Positions 1-8,988 are shown, counted from the first letter of the stretch. The stretch: DNA of 64,000 bases from Halostagnicola sp. A56 (GCF_000691505.1 NZ_JMIP02000017.1:358562-422561), one strand, 5' to 3'. Numbers and translations: made by a program. Notes: a model not told the origin generated them from the letters alone.

Positions 1-181
1 CGTACGGAACGTCCATATATGTGTGTTTAGAGAACGCGCCCTTTTATTTGTCTTTCGTGTCCAATTTCTTTCATCGGGGGCGATTCGGATTCGTACCCGA
101 TCCCGATACGTCTCGCTCGACCGGTACCGACGTTGCAACTGACGGCAGGCTAATCAACCCGCAGGAGACCGGACGCCCGGT
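1..181. other. Left-edge stretch, no gene recognised
   Basis: I see no open frame with haloarchaeal composition here. The first 60 bases are AT-richer than what follows and may carry the promoter of the small acidic gene that begins at 182 or the tail of a gene outside the window. Confidence 0.4.
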
Positions 182-367
182 ATGGCAGAAGACGACACCG
201 ACCGGCGAGACGAGTACGAAGCGGAACGAGAGGCGGAGATCGAAGACGAACTCGAGCGGATTGACCGCAACCCCGAGGAGGTCGACGACGGGAGCGACGA
301 CCTGGGGACGCAGAACACGCCGCGTTCCGAGACCGACGAAGATTCGCGCGAGGAATCCGAGGAGTGA
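182..367 (+). CDS. Small highly acidic hypothetical protein
   Basis: A 61-residue protein composed almost entirely of Asp, Glu, Arg, Ser and Thr, with no hydrophobic segment and no cysteine. It begins with MAEDDTDRRDEYEAER, which looks like a short charged helix, and ends in an acidic tail. Such low-complexity acidic microproteins are common in haloarchaea and normally have no assigned function. I recognise no family. The composition matches genuine haloarchaeal coding sequence better than the competing antisense frames, which are Arg/Pro-rich. It is followed by an intergenic stretch and an oppositely oriented small membrane protein, so it appears monocistronic. Confidence 0.55.
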   Translation: MAEDDTDRRDEYEAEREAEIEDELERIDRNPEEVDDGSDDLGTQNTPRSETDEDSREESEE

Positions 368-487
368 GATCTCTCGGCTGAGGCCGACCACCGTCGGTAC
401 GCACACCGCTCACGTTCGATACCACGGCGCGAGCTCGTTGTCAGCCATTGGAACTACCCGATTCACCGGGTTCGAACAATCATCGTG

Positions 488-613
488 CTACGAACCAAGC
501 CACCGCGCGAGTGCCCCTGCGAGGAGTACCAGTCCACCGGCGATAAACGTGCCGGGAACTGGAAGTACGAACAAAATTGCACCAAACACGAGGACCGCTG
601 TTGATGGTTTCAT
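488..613 (-). CDS. Small membrane protein (41 aa)
   Basis: On the minus strand an ATG at 613 opens a 41-residue frame that starts MKPSTAVLVFGAILFV, continues with a turn containing LPVPGTF, and ends with a second hydrophobic stretch and ARWLGS. The two hydrophobic segments around a Pro/Gly turn describe a two-helix membrane hairpin. I recall similar short membrane proteins with a VLP-PGTF-like turn being common in haloarchaea, but I cannot name a family. The frame is much more protein-like than anything else in the 368-836 interval. Function unknown. Confidence 0.5.
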   Translation of the reverse strand: MKPSTAVLVFGAILFVLPVPGTFIAGGLVLLAGALARWLGS

Positions 614-836
614 CCAGACGTGACTACGAGACCCAAACGGTTACCACTTGGGCCACTCAAACGGGCTGAAACAGAGAGGTGGGGGCCGGAATCTGATACT
701 GACCATTCGTCGGACGCCCCAGAGCGGTGTGAGTACTCTTCTACGACACCCCGTCGGAAAGTATCCACAGCCGGATACGCCTCGAGGGAACTCCGCGAAC
801 GGGATTCTTTTGCCCCCGGCAGCCGATCGGTCGGGT

Positions 837-2588
837 ATGGAGGTCCACGTCGTCGCCGACGACCCGGTTCGAGCCGCTATCGACGCCGCGCTGTCCGATA
901 TCGATATCACGACCCGAGACGCCGAGCCGACGGCGCTTTCCGACGCCCGGTTCGCGATCGTCAGCGACGTCATCGGCTCGGACACGTTCGAGCAGGCGCT
1001 GGATACGACTCGAGCGGGAGAAACCCCCTGGATCGCCGTCGAGATCGGCGGCGTCGGCGGCCACCCGATCGCAGACGTCGACGCGGCCGTGTCGGGGTTC
1101 GCGCCGGCGACGGCCTGCTATAACTGTCTCCGCCAGCGCGTCGCCTCGACTCGAGCGAGCGACGAGCCGGTCGAACAGCCGAGCGCGGATCGAAGCGCGG
1201 CGCGACTCGCCGGGGCGATCGCGGGCCGCGAGTGCGTTCGGACGTTCAGCGGGGACGCGGAATCGATCGTGGGCCGCGTTCGCGAACTCCCCTATGCGAG
1301 CCGGCGGTGTCTCCCGGTCCCGACCTGCGAGTGCGAAAGCGACGGACGGAACCGGACGCTTGATCTCACCGACGAGGAGTCGCTCGAACTCGAGCAGGCG
1401 GTCGAGCGAGCCGAACTGGCGATCGACTCCCGGCTTGGACCGGTCCACTCGATCGGCGAGGCCGAGTCGTTCCCGGCACCGTACTACCTCGCGACGCTCG
1501 CCGATACCGACCCGTTCAGCGACGCGAGCGCCTCGAAGCAATCAGCCGGCGTCGACGACGACTGGAACGCCGCGCTGATGAAGGCGGTCGGCGAGGGCCT
1601 CGAGCGCTACTGCGCCGGCGTGTATCGCGACGCGGCGTTCCGACACGCGTCCGTCGACGACCTCGAGAATCCCGTCTCGCCGCTCGCGCTCGTCCGGCCC
1701 GAAGACGCGCCGGCGTTCGATTCGTCGACGACGTGTCGCTGGGTCGACGGCGTCGACCTCGAGAGCGGGGAGTCGGCACAGCTTCCCGCCGCGGCCGTCC
1801 ACTTCCCCCAGCCCGGCGATCCGCTCGTCCCGTCGATCACGACCGGACTCGGGCTTGGTTCCTCGACCGCGGACGCCGTTCGATCGGGTCTGACGGAGGT
1901 GATAGAGCGCGACGCGACGATGCTCTCGTGGTACTCGACGTACGAACCGATCGGTCTCGCCGTCGAGGACGAGGCCTACGACCGACTCGAGCGCAGGGCA
2001 CACAGCGAGGGACTCACCGCGACCGCGCTGTTGGTGACCCAGGACGTGGACGTCCCCGTCGTCGCCGTCGCCGTCTACCGGGAGGGTGCCGAATCCGATG
2101 GCGACGATCGCTGGCCCCGGTTCGCCGCCGGCTCTGCGGCGGCGCTCGACGGAACCGCCGCCGCTCGCTCGGCGCTTGCAGAGGCGCTCCAGAACTGGAT
2201 GGAACTCCGCGGAATCGGACGGGACGAGGCCGATACCGCGACCGGGCAGATCGGCCACTACGCGTCGTTTCCCGACCCCGTCAAGGAGTTCGTCGACGTC
2301 GAACGAACGATCCCCGCAGACCGCGTGGGCCCGGACCCGGCGCCGACCGGGACGGACGCCCTCGAGGAACTCGTCTCCCGGACGAACGCGGCGGGCCTTC
2401 GACCCTACGCGGCACGGGTGACGACTCGGGACATCGAAGCGCTTGGATTCGAGGCGGTTCGGGTCGTGGTTCCCGGCGCACAGCCGCTTTTCACCAACGA
2501 ACCGTACTTCGGCGACCGCGCGACCGACGTGCCCGATGAACTCGGCTTCGAACCCAATCTCGAACGCGAGTTCCACCCCTACCCCTGA
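837..2588 (+). CDS. YcaO-family ATP-dependent cyclodehydratase-like protein
   Basis: A 583-residue protein. The first 180 residues resemble the E1-like/ocin-ThiF-like domain that recognises substrates in azole-forming enzymes, including a CYNCLRQRV segment with two Cys. The remainder is a YcaO domain: VGEGLERYCAG, EVIERDATMLSW and ALAEALQNWMELRG correspond to the ATP/Mg-binding glutamates and the conserved helix of the family. The protein ends HPYP, similar to the proline-rich C-terminus of YcaO proteins. YcaO enzymes use ATP to activate a backbone amide for cyclodehydration or thioamidation. I chose ATG 837 because upstream residues are low-complexity and non-haloarchaeal. No precursor peptide, dehydrogenase or TfuA gene is visible nearby, so the substrate is unknown; it may be a protein rather than a peptide. 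Confidence 0.85.
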   Translation: MEVHVVADDPVRAAIDAALSDIDITTRDAEPTALSDARFAIVSDVIGSDTFEQALDTTRAGETPWIAVEIGGVGGHPIADVDAAVSGFAPATACYNCLRQRVASTRASDEPVEQPSADRSAARLAGAIAGRECVRTFSGDAESIVGRVRELPYASRRCLPVPTCECESDGRNRTLDLTDEESLELEQAVERAELAIDSRLGPVHSIGEAESFPAPYYLATLADTDPFSDASASKQSAGVDDDWNAALMKAVGEGLERYCAGVYRDAAFRHASVDDLENPVSPLALVRPEDAPAFDSSTTCRWVDGVDLESGESAQLPAAAVHFPQPGDPLVPSITTGLGLGSSTADAVRSGLTEVIERDATMLSWYSTYEPIGLAVEDEAYDRLERRAHSEGLTATALLVTQDVDVPVVAVAVYREGAESDGDDRWPRFAAGSAAALDGTAAARSALAEALQNWMELRGIGRDEADTATGQIGHYASFPDPVKEFVDVERTIPADRVGPDPAPTGTDALEELVSRTNAAGLRPYAARVTTRDIEALGFEAVRVVVPGAQPLFTNEPYFGDRATDVPDELGFEPNLEREFHPYP

Positions 2589-2725
2589 GACGTCCGCCCT
2601 CCGAGAACGGTCCTTTCTTCGAAATCGAGTTGAAAACCACACCGCTCGAGTGAGAGTCAGGCCGGGATAGCCGGATTTCCCGGCTCGTTCGACCAACTGT
2701 TTCCGTTCTGTCTGATCGTTTTCGA

Positions 2726-3202
2726 TTAGGCAGACGCGTTACTATCGGTTTCGTTGCCGTCAGATTCGATGGACTCGTTGCCGTCAGTCGATTCGTTGCC
2801 GTCGTCCGCGGTCGTGGTAATCTGAAGGTCGAGATCGTCCTCGTAGATCGTGATCGAGACGAGCATCGTCTGGGGGGTAACGGTTCCGACCTCCACCTGA
2901 TTGTCACCCTCGGCCTGATCCACGAGGACGACTTGCAGACTCTGCTCGATCCCTTCAAGCGACGGCGCACCGATGCGTTCGCCGGGCGTCACCGAGTAGC
3001 TCTGATCGTAGGTCCCACGACCCGTACCCCGTTCTCGAGCCTCGAGTTGAACGTTCTGGGTCTGATCGGATTCGTTGTAAATCTCGATCTGAATCGGACT
3101 CCGTATTTCGCCTTCGAAGTGTTCCCGAATACTGCCGACACAGCCCGCTAATCCGACGGTCGCGAATATGCCCGCAGATTGGAGTACAGTACGGCGATTC
3201 AC
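2726..3202 (-). CDS. Tat-exported lipoprotein, hypothetical
   Basis: A 158-residue secreted protein. From the GTG at 3202 it begins VNRRTVLQSAGIFATVGLAG followed by Cys, which is a twin-arginine signal ending in a lipobox LAGC typical of haloarchaeal Tat lipoproteins. An earlier in-frame start at 3271 would put 23 residues before the RR motif and is less convincing. The mature part contains short beta-rich stretches and ends in a repeated acidic tail (NESTDGNES, IESDGNE, TDSN) rich in N-x-S/T sequons. Expected location: outer face of the membrane, anchored by a lipid on Cys. No catalytic motif seen; function unknown. Confidence 0.75.
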   Translation of the reverse strand: MNRRTVLQSAGIFATVGLAGCVGSIREHFEGEIRSPIQIEIYNESDQTQNVQLEARERGTGRGTYDQSYSVTPGERIGAPSLEGIEQSLQVVLVDQAEGDNQVEVGTVTPQTMLVSITIYEDDLDLQITTTADDGNESTDGNESIESDGNETDSNASA

Positions 3203-3330
3203 ACTCGAGGCTCGGTACCGGACGGTTGTATGTATTACTCTTCGAATCCGCCGCGCAGCGATTCCGGCCATCGGGAAACGAGTCCGGCTCGCAGACCAAC
3301 ACTAGTTAGTTCCAAAACATAATATACGAT

Positions 3331-4857
3331 GTGAGTGAAGCTGTTCGCATGGAAGCACCCACAACTCGAGGAGAAGCGCAATACGGATCGGTCGACGACG
3401 TCGAAATCGCGCCGGACGCGGGGTGGAACGCCCAGTACGTCGACGGCGAGTGGCGACCGCCGGCCGACCGATCGACCATCACAGTGAACGCGCCGGCGAC
3501 GCAGGAACCGATCGGCGAGGTTCCGCGGGGAACGACCGACGACCTCGACGAGGCGTTCCAGATCGCGGAAACGGCACAGGCGGAGTGGGCAGAGACGCCA
3601 CCACAGGAACGCTCCCGAATCGTCTCGACGGCCGCACAGATACTCGAAGAACACATGGAGGAACTCGTCCACCTGATCGCGATAGAGGGTGGCGGCGTCC
3701 GCGCGAAGGGCGAGTTCGAAGGCGGGGCTGCCGTCGGCGTCGCCTCCCACGCTGCTGGCATGGCGCTTCGAAACCGCGGCGAGCGCTCCGAGTCGACGAT
3801 TCCCGGAAAGGAGAACATCGTCGTTGAGGAACCGGTCGGCGTCGTGGGAGTCATCACGCCGTGGAACTTCCCGACGGTACTCTCGATGCGAGCCGTCGCG
3901 CCGGCGCTGGCGCTCGGCAACAGCGTCGTCCTGAAGCCCGACGAGCACACGCCGGTCACCGGCGGATTGCTGCTCGCTCGAGTGTTCGAGCTAGCCGGGC
4001 TCCCGGACGGCGTCCTGAACGTCGTCACCGGCTACGGCGAGGATATCGGCGACCACTTCTCGGGCCACGAAGTGCCGGACGTGATCTCGTTTACCGGGTC
4101 GACCGAGATCGGTCGGCGCGTGGCGACCAACGCGGTCGAGAATTTCCACTTCCCGGCGCTGGAACTGGGCGGGAACAACGCCCACATCGTCACCGACGAC
4201 GCCGACCTCGAGCGAGCGGTCGAAGCCGGGGCCTTCGGGTCGTTCACCCATCAGGGACAGGTCTGTATCTCGATCAATCGACACCTCGTCCACGAGGACG
4301 TCTACGACGACTACGTCGCGGGGTTGGCCGAAGCCGCCGAACACGTTCCCGTCGGGGACCCGCTCGAGGACGAATCGATCGTCGGGCCGATCATCAACGA
4401 ATCCCAGTTCGAGGAGATGACCGACTACCTCGAGAAAACCGTCGACGCGGGCGCGGTCGTCGAAGCCGGCGGCGAGTACGACTTCCCCTACGTCGAACCG
4501 ACCGTCCTCTCGAACGTGACGAACGATATGGCGGCGGCCTGTAACGAACACTTCGGACCGATCGCGCCTGTGATCCCGTTTTCGAGCGACGAGGAAGCGG
4601 TCGAACTGGCCAACGACACGGCGATGGGGCTGTCGGGGTCGATCCACTGTCGGGATATCACTCGAGCGCGCGACATCGCAGATCGGGTGGAATCCGGCAT
4701 GATCCACATCAACGACCAACCGATCAACGACGATCCGCAGGCACCGTTCGGCGGCGTCAAGTCCTCTGGAATGGGTCGATACAACGACAAGTGGATCGCA
4801 GACGAGTTTACGACCACGCGCTGGATCTCTGTCCAGCACGAGCCCCGAGAATACTGA
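3331..4857 (+). CDS. NAD(P)-dependent aldehyde dehydrogenase
   Basis: A 508-residue cytosolic protein of the ALDH superfamily, which oxidises aldehydes to carboxylates. Visible hallmarks in order: the cofactor/substrate segment GVVGVITPWNFP with downstream VVLKPDEHTP, FTGSTEIGR of the Rossmann fold, general base Glu278 in ELGGNN, catalytic Cys312 in GQVCIS, and EHFGPIAPV near the C-terminus. The length fits the family. The GTG at 3331 gives MSEAV, but ATG 3349 is a possible alternative start. The sequence looks closest to the benzaldehyde/vanillin-type branch, but the substrate cannot be read from the gene. It is flanked by a divergent lipoprotein and a downstream cupin, with no clear pathway context. 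Confidence 0.92.
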   Translation: MSEAVRMEAPTTRGEAQYGSVDDVEIAPDAGWNAQYVDGEWRPPADRSTITVNAPATQEPIGEVPRGTTDDLDEAFQIAETAQAEWAETPPQERSRIVSTAAQILEEHMEELVHLIAIEGGGVRAKGEFEGGAAVGVASHAAGMALRNRGERSESTIPGKENIVVEEPVGVVGVITPWNFPTVLSMRAVAPALALGNSVVLKPDEHTPVTGGLLLARVFELAGLPDGVLNVVTGYGEDIGDHFSGHEVPDVISFTGSTEIGRRVATNAVENFHFPALELGGNNAHIVTDDADLERAVEAGAFGSFTHQGQVCISINRHLVHEDVYDDYVAGLAEAAEHVPVGDPLEDESIVGPIINESQFEEMTDYLEKTVDAGAVVEAGGEYDFPYVEPTVLSNVTNDMAAACNEHFGPIAPVIPFSSDEEAVELANDTAMGLSGSIHCRDITRARDIADRVESGMIHINDQPINDDPQAPFGGVKSSGMGRYNDKWIADEFTTTRWISVQHEPREY

Positions 4858-4969
4858 GCGCACTCGAGACGAGTCACGCCTCCCAATCGGGGCGGTAATG
4901 ATTCGATCAAGGCCGTAGCGACTCGAGCAGGGCGGTATTTTCAAGACGGAACCGAACGATATCGAATCG

Positions 4970-5449
4970 ATGGAGAAAGTAGAAATCGACGAGGTCGACA
5001 ACGAGCCGAATCCGATGGCAGCACAGTCAGTTCGACGGCCGGTATCCGACGCCCTCGGAACGACCGATTTCGCGATGAACTACTTCGAACTCGAGCAGGG
5101 CGAGTCCTTTTCGGGCGGCTATCACACTCACCACGATCAGGAAGAGGTCTTCTACGTACTCGAGGGGACGGCGACGTTCGAGACGGAAAACGGACCCCTC
5201 ACCGTCGACGCTGGTGAACTCGTCCGATTCGCTCCCGGCGAGTTTCAGCAGGGGACCAACGAGGGCGACGGCCCCCTCGTCGGCTGGGCCCTGGGCGCGC
5301 CCGACTCGAGTCACAACTGGGAGGACATCGAATCGGTCGTCTACTGTCAGGCCTGCGATTCCGAAACCAAACACGCCCTCGAGATCGCAGACGAAGGCGG
5401 CTTCCGGCTCAACTGCTCAAACTGCGACAATTCGTTTACGATCGCGTAA
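4970..5449 (+). CDS. Cupin-domain protein with C-terminal zinc ribbon
   Basis: A 159-residue protein made of a single cupin barrel followed by a short zinc ribbon. The cupin metal motif is visible as GGYHTHHDQEEVFYVLEG (two His, Glu) and FAPGEFQQGTNEG (second motif, where the usual His is not obvious). The last 45 residues contain CQACDSE and CSNCDNS, a four-Cys zinc-binding site. Cupins of this type are either small-molecule binding regulators or enzymes such as isomerases and dioxygenases; the zinc ribbon is an unusual addition and may mediate protein or nucleic-acid contacts. It lies 112 bp downstream of the aldehyde dehydrogenase and may be co-transcribed with it. Confidence 0.8.
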   Translation: MEKVEIDEVDNEPNPMAAQSVRRPVSDALGTTDFAMNYFELEQGESFSGGYHTHHDQEEVFYVLEGTATFETENGPLTVDAGELVRFAPGEFQQGTNEGDGPLVGWALGAPDSSHNWEDIESVVYCQACDSETKHALEIADEGGFRLNCSNCDNSFTIA

Positions 5450-5479
5450 TCGGATCCGCGTCGGTAGTCCCCGCCGTGA

Positions 5480-6982
5480 TCACTCGTCTGCCGGCGAGTA
5501 GTTCGGCGCTTCGTCCGTGATCACGACGTCGTGGGCGTGGCTCTCGGCCTGTCCGGCCGCCGAGACGCGAACGAACTCGCTTCGCTCTTTGAACTCGGGA
5601 ATCGTGACGCCGCCGACGTAGCCCATTCCGGACTGCATCCCGCCGGCGAGCTGGTGGAGTTCGGACTCGAGGGTGCCCTTGTACGGCGTCGCGGCCTCGA
5701 CGCCTTCGGGGACGTACTCGTCGTCGTCCTGCGGTTCGTCTTTCAGGTACCGGTCGCCGTCGCCGGACTTCATCGCGCCGACCGAGCCCATGCCACGGTA
5801 CTGCTTGTACTTCTTGCCGTTCATCGTCACGACCCGACCCGGCGCCTCTTCGGTTCCGGCGAAGTACGAACCGAGCATGACCGCATCAGCGCCCGCGGCG
5901 ATCGACTTGATCGCGTCTCCGGAGTACCGGATGCCGCCATCGGCGATCACCGGCACATCGTGTTGACTCGCGACATCTGCGACCTGCGAAACGGCGGTGA
6001 TCTGGGGCATTCCGGATCCCGAGACGACTCTCGTCGTACAGATCGATCCCGGACCGATGCCGACTTTGATGCCGTCGGCGAAGTCGACCAGATCCTCGGC
6101 CGCCTCTCGCGTCCCGACGTTGCCGACGACGACGTCCGCATCGACGGACGCTTTGATCTCTCGAGCGCCCTCGATAACGTTCAGGTTGTGCGCGTGGGCA
6201 CAGTCGATAAAGAGGATGTCGGCACCGGCCTCGTCGGCGGCCTCCGCGCGGTCGGTTTCGAACGGGCCGACGGCGACGCCACAGCGGAGTCGCCCGTCGT
6301 CGTCGCGAACCGCCTCGCCGTACTCGCGGCGCTGGAGGATCCCCTGCATGGTCACGAGTCCGACGAGGAGGTTCTCGTCGTCGACGACCGGGACGCGTTC
6401 GATCTTGTGTTCGTACATCAGGTCGAAGGCATCACGAGCGTCGATATCCTCCGGTGCCGTGATGACCTCGTCGGTCATCGCCTCGGTGACCGCATCGTCT
6501 TCGTTGACCTCGAGGTGGGGCCGGATGTCCGTACTCGAGATGATGCCGAGAACTTCCCCGCGCGTGTTGACGACGGGCGCTCCGCCGACGCCTTCCCTGA
6601 CCATCATCTCGTCGACTTCCCGGACGGTCATCTCCGGATCGGCGGTCACGACCGAGTCGGTCGGGATGATGAGGTCGTCGGCGCTTTTGACGCGGTGGAT
6701 CTCCTCGACCATCTCGTCGACGTTCATGTTCCGGTGGAGGACGCCGAGCCCGCCGTGGCGAGCCATCGCAACCGCCATCTCGCTCTCGGTGACGGTATCC
6801 ATCGCCGCGGAGATGATCGGAACGGAGACCTCGACGGATTTCGAGACGCGACTCGTCAGATCCGCGTCGTCGGGTTCGACGCGGCTCTCTTTCGGGCGAA
6901 GGAGCACGTCGTCGAAAGTCAGGGCTTCCGGTACTCGAAGTTTCGAAGAATACGGCTCGTGTTCGGGAACGTCGTTCGCCAT
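5480..6982 (-). CDS. guaB: IMP dehydrogenase
   Basis: A 500-residue enzyme converting IMP to XMP with NAD+, the first committed step of GMP synthesis. The protein starts [20 protein letters not shown] at ATG 6982, followed by [10 protein letters not shown] of the TIM barrel. A pair of CBS domains is inserted in the first third (regulatory nucleotide-binding, for example [12 protein letters not shown] and [12 protein letters not shown]). The catalytic loop [10 protein letters not shown] places the nucleophile at Cys315, followed by DGGIRYSGD and [14 protein letters not shown] and the flap region with YRGMGS. Length and domain order are those of a standard IMPDH. It converges with the cupin gene and has a roughly 480-bp upstream region. 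Confidence 0.96.
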   Translation of the reverse strand: MANDVPEHEPYSSKLRVPEALTFDDVLLRPKESRVEPDDADLTSRVSKSVEVSVPIISAAMDTVTESEMAVAMARHGGLGVLHRNMNVDEMVEEIHRVKSADDLIIPTDSVVTADPEMTVREVDEMMVREGVGGAPVVNTRGEVLGIISSTDIRPHLEVNEDDAVTEAMTDEVITAPEDIDARDAFDLMYEHKIERVPVVDDENLLVGLVTMQGILQRREYGEAVRDDDGRLRCGVAVGPFETDRAEAADEAGADILFIDCAHAHNLNVIEGAREIKASVDADVVVGNVGTREAAEDLVDFADGIKVGIGPGSICTTRVVSGSGMPQITAVSQVADVASQHDVPVIADGGIRYSGDAIKSIAAGADAVMLGSYFAGTEEAPGRVVTMNGKKYKQYRGMGSVGAMKSGDGDRYLKDEPQDDDEYVPEGVEAATPYKGTLESELHQLAGGMQSGMGYVGGVTIPEFKERSEFVRVSAAGQAESHAHDVVITDEAPNYSPADE

Positions 6983-7464
6983 GTAAACTGTCCGGAATCG
7001 CGGGCAAAAAACGTTGCGTGTTGCACTTTCAGCCCGTAGAGCGGCACCGATGACCACGGGAGGAACTGTCGAAGTGATAGACTCGAGGTCCGGTCTCGAC
7101 CCCGATCGAACGTTCGTTCGGCACCGACAGAATGTAACGATCAGAAACCGAATGCGGAGTGTCGTCCATTACCGTCGAGAAATGCACACTGTCGACGGAC
7201 GATCCGCGGAGTATTGGAACCACGTCTCACACAACGTTTATTAATAATGCAGGACTTTCCTACGATATGTTCGCTGTGAGTTCCACCACGGCCCGAACCG
7301 GTGATCGGATGCGCGCAGTTTCTATCGCACCGTTTACATTCGGGTTTTCGAACCTCACAGCAGGCCAGAAACGGTCTAACGACTGGCCCAATGCGCGCCA
7401 GTCCGGACGGGACCGTTCGTTACACTCCCATCTGGCCCCGGGTCACGGCCATCGACCCTGATCG
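6983..7464. other. Long intergenic stretch with promoter-like AT box
   Basis: No frame here has acidic haloarchaeal composition on either strand. The notable feature is an AT-rich run TTTATTAATAAT at 7237-7248, the best TATA-like candidate for a transcript reading rightward towards the membrane protein at 7465. The left portion should also contain the guaB promoter on the minus strand. Confidence 0.4.
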
Positions 7465-8361
7465 ATGAGTACGTCACAACACCCGGTCGCACTCAGCCTC
7501 GAGCGATTCGTCAGCGACGACGCCAAACTGCTCGCGCTGGTCATGGCCCTGCCGCTCGTCGACGGCGTGTTCCCGGCGATGATACTCGCCGGCGCGGTCG
7601 ACGACCCGCTCGGCGCGATTCAGGTCGGACTCTTGATTTTCGGCGGCAGCGCGACCGTCGCCGTGATCCTCGCGGAGATGAACGGCTCGCCGAGAGAACA
7701 GGCGGCCATCGTCCTGGTCGTCGGCCTGCCGTTGATCGCCCTCGCCGCGGTACAGGCGGCGCTCGCGCCGACGATCGAGAGCGTCGTGAACATCGCCATC
7801 TTCGAACGCTTCGCGGCGCTTGTGATCGCGGCCATCGCGGCCCACACCGCGAGCGCCACCGTCGGCGAGTACATCCCGAACCCCGGCATCATCATCGCGC
7901 TGGGGCTGGTCGCGAGCCTCGAGCCGAGCGGGGCCGAATTGGCCTTCGAGGCCGACCCCTCACTGATCGCCAACGGGACCCTCGCGGCCGGCGTCGGCGT
8001 CCTGTTCGCCCTCTCGGTCGCCGTCGCCGGTCCATACCTCCGGACCTACATGGACATCGACCGGTTCCGATTCGGCAGCGCCGTCGCGCTCGGACTGCTC
8101 CCCCTCTCGCTGCTCGGGATGGCCTTCGGCGAGGCGCCGCTTGCGGCCCTGCTCGTCGCCGCCGTGCTCTCGATCGATCCCCAGTTCGACGGCGAGGCCG
8201 CTCGAGAAACCCTCGAGACCGCCCCCCGACCGGACGGCGGCAGCGCCGAAGACCGATCGAACGCCACCGAACCGAAGGTGCCCGACTCGAGCGACTCCGA
8301 GGACGACACCTACCCCGGCGACGATTCGACCGACACCACGGGCCGAGCCCCCTGGCTGTGA
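7465..8361 (+). CDS. Polytopic membrane protein, DUF5794-like
   Basis: A 298-residue integral membrane protein with about seven hydrophobic segments between residues 20 and 235, such as LLALVMALPLVDGVFPAMIL, IQVGLLIFGGSATVAVILAE, AAIVLVVGLPLIALAAVQAA and RFAALVIAAIAAH. A short Ser/Asp-rich cytoplasmic tail follows (residues 245-298). A conserved-looking EYIPNPGIIIALGLVASLEP segment sits in the middle. I associate this arrangement with the haloarchaeal family DUF5794, which has no assigned function; the name is from memory. It starts at ATG 7465 and is followed by tRNA-Trp, so it is probably a single-gene unit. Confidence 0.75.
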   Translation: MSTSQHPVALSLERFVSDDAKLLALVMALPLVDGVFPAMILAGAVDDPLGAIQVGLLIFGGSATVAVILAEMNGSPREQAAIVLVVGLPLIALAAVQAALAPTIESVVNIAIFERFAALVIAAIAAHTASATVGEYIPNPGIIIALGLVASLEPSGAELAFEADPSLIANGTLAAGVGVLFALSVAVAGPYLRTYMDIDRFRFGSAVALGLLPLSLLGMAFGEAPLAALLVAAVLSIDPQFDGEAARETLETAPRPDGGSAEDRSNATEPKVPDSSDSEDDTYPGDDSTDTTGRAPWL

Positions 8362-8406
8362 TCGAATCGTAACGGCTTTAGGGAGGATCGCTCTATGATT
8401 GCTCGA

Positions 8407-8582
8407 GGGGTCGTGGCCAAGCCAGGCATGGCGGCTGACTCCAGAGGCTACGGCGCCCGGGACGACACTCCAGACTGATATACTGATCGGACACCTGATC
8501 AGTGTCCGTGTGATGACCCTCTGGAGTTCCGAGGCGCACCGGAGATATCAGTAGATCGGGGGTTCAAATCCCTCCGACCCCA
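8407..8582 (+). tRNA. tRNA-Trp (CCA) with 102-nt box C/D intron
   Basis: The acceptor stem is GGGGUCG (8407-8413) paired with CGACCCC (8575-8581), with discriminator A at 8582. The anticodon CCA is at 8441-8443 with G37 at 8444. The exons are 8407-8444 and 8547-8582. The junction forms a textbook bulge-helix-bulge: central helix CUCC (8439-8442) with GGAG (8541-8544), bulge AGA (8443-8445) cut after G8444, and bulge AUA (8545-8547) cut before A8547. The intron (8445-8546) carries guide elements described in a separate entry. A TATA-like TTTAG lies about 28 nt upstream. Trp is charged from this single CCA isoacceptor in archaea. Confidence 0.96.
8445..8546 (+). ncRNA. Box C/D guide RNA inside the tRNA-Trp intron
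   Basis: The intron has two antisense elements against its own exons. Guide 1, ACUGAUAU at 8474-8481, ends one nucleotide before a CUGA box (D', 8483-8486) and pairs with 8545-8552; the fifth base upstream of the box faces U8548, tRNA position 39. Guide 2, CUCUGGAGU at 8519-8527, follows a perfect box GUGAUGA (C', 8510-8516), ends just before a degenerate CCGA box (D, 8529-8532), and pairs with 8438-8446; its fifth base faces C8441, position 34. These are the two 2'-O-methylation sites (Cm34, Um39) known for the Haloferax volcanii homologue. A CGGACAC/GTGTCCG hairpin (8488-8508) separates the two halves. Confidence 0.9.
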
Positions 8583-8913
8583 TTCCTCCGTTAAACTTAC
8601 TCTAAAAACCAAGATATTAACTCTCCGTAAAGAGGTTTCTGTCCCTCGGAGGTGGACATAATGCAGCGCTGGGATACCCAACGAAACGACCAGCGCTGTC
8701 TCGAGTGCGTGATTTCGTTCTGGTCTCCACTGCTGGCGCGTGGAACGTTGTATTCTTTACCGAATCGAATCCGCCGAGTCGGGATGTTGAGCAATAGCCG
8801 CTAATCGCCAGATAGCGATACGATACGTCGGTCCGAATTATTTGCTTGCCCTGGGGCAACATGATGAACACTCATTGCCACAGCTCAAAACCAGGGAACA
8901 GCGGAAGGATGAG
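8583..8913. other. Spacer between two tRNA genes
   Basis: About 330 bp with lower G+C than the surroundings and no frame I can defend on either strand. Short frames on the minus strand have a composition (Arg, Ser, Trp, Tyr) unlike local proteins. I looked for a second copy of the 3' end of either tRNA, as expected for an integrated element's attachment site, and found none. Confidence 0.4.
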
Positions 8914-8988
8914 TGCTCCGACAGGGATTCGAACCCTGGTCATTGCCGTGAGAGGGCAATATGATTGGCCGGACTACACCATCGGAGC
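8914..8988 (-). tRNA. tRNA-Glu (CUC)
   Basis: On the minus strand the 75-nt sequence folds as a cloverleaf: acceptor GCUCCGA with UCGGAGC and discriminator A, anticodon stem UUGCC/GGCAA with loop CUCUCAC giving anticodon CUC (reads GAG), and T-arm CAGGG-UUCGAAU-CCCUG. The D-arm contains GUGUAGUCCGGCC, characteristic of archaeal tRNA-Glu. No intron is present and CCA is not encoded. A TATA-like TTTAAGC (9015-9021 region, minus strand reading) lies about 28 nt upstream of the 5' end. Confidence 0.95.

Noticed and set aside
641..985. Minus-strand frame opposite the YcaO gene
   Set aside because: Ser/Arg-rich composition and full overlap with the strong YcaO frame; a shadow caused by high G+C.
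5531..7039. 500-codon plus-strand frame opposite guaB
   Set aside because: Long only because IMPDH is GC-rich; Arg/Val/Asp pattern without any domain, whereas the minus strand is unmistakable IMPDH.
8583..8913. Possible integrated element between the two tRNA genes
   Set aside because: Low G+C is suggestive, but there is no integrase and no duplicated tRNA 3' end.
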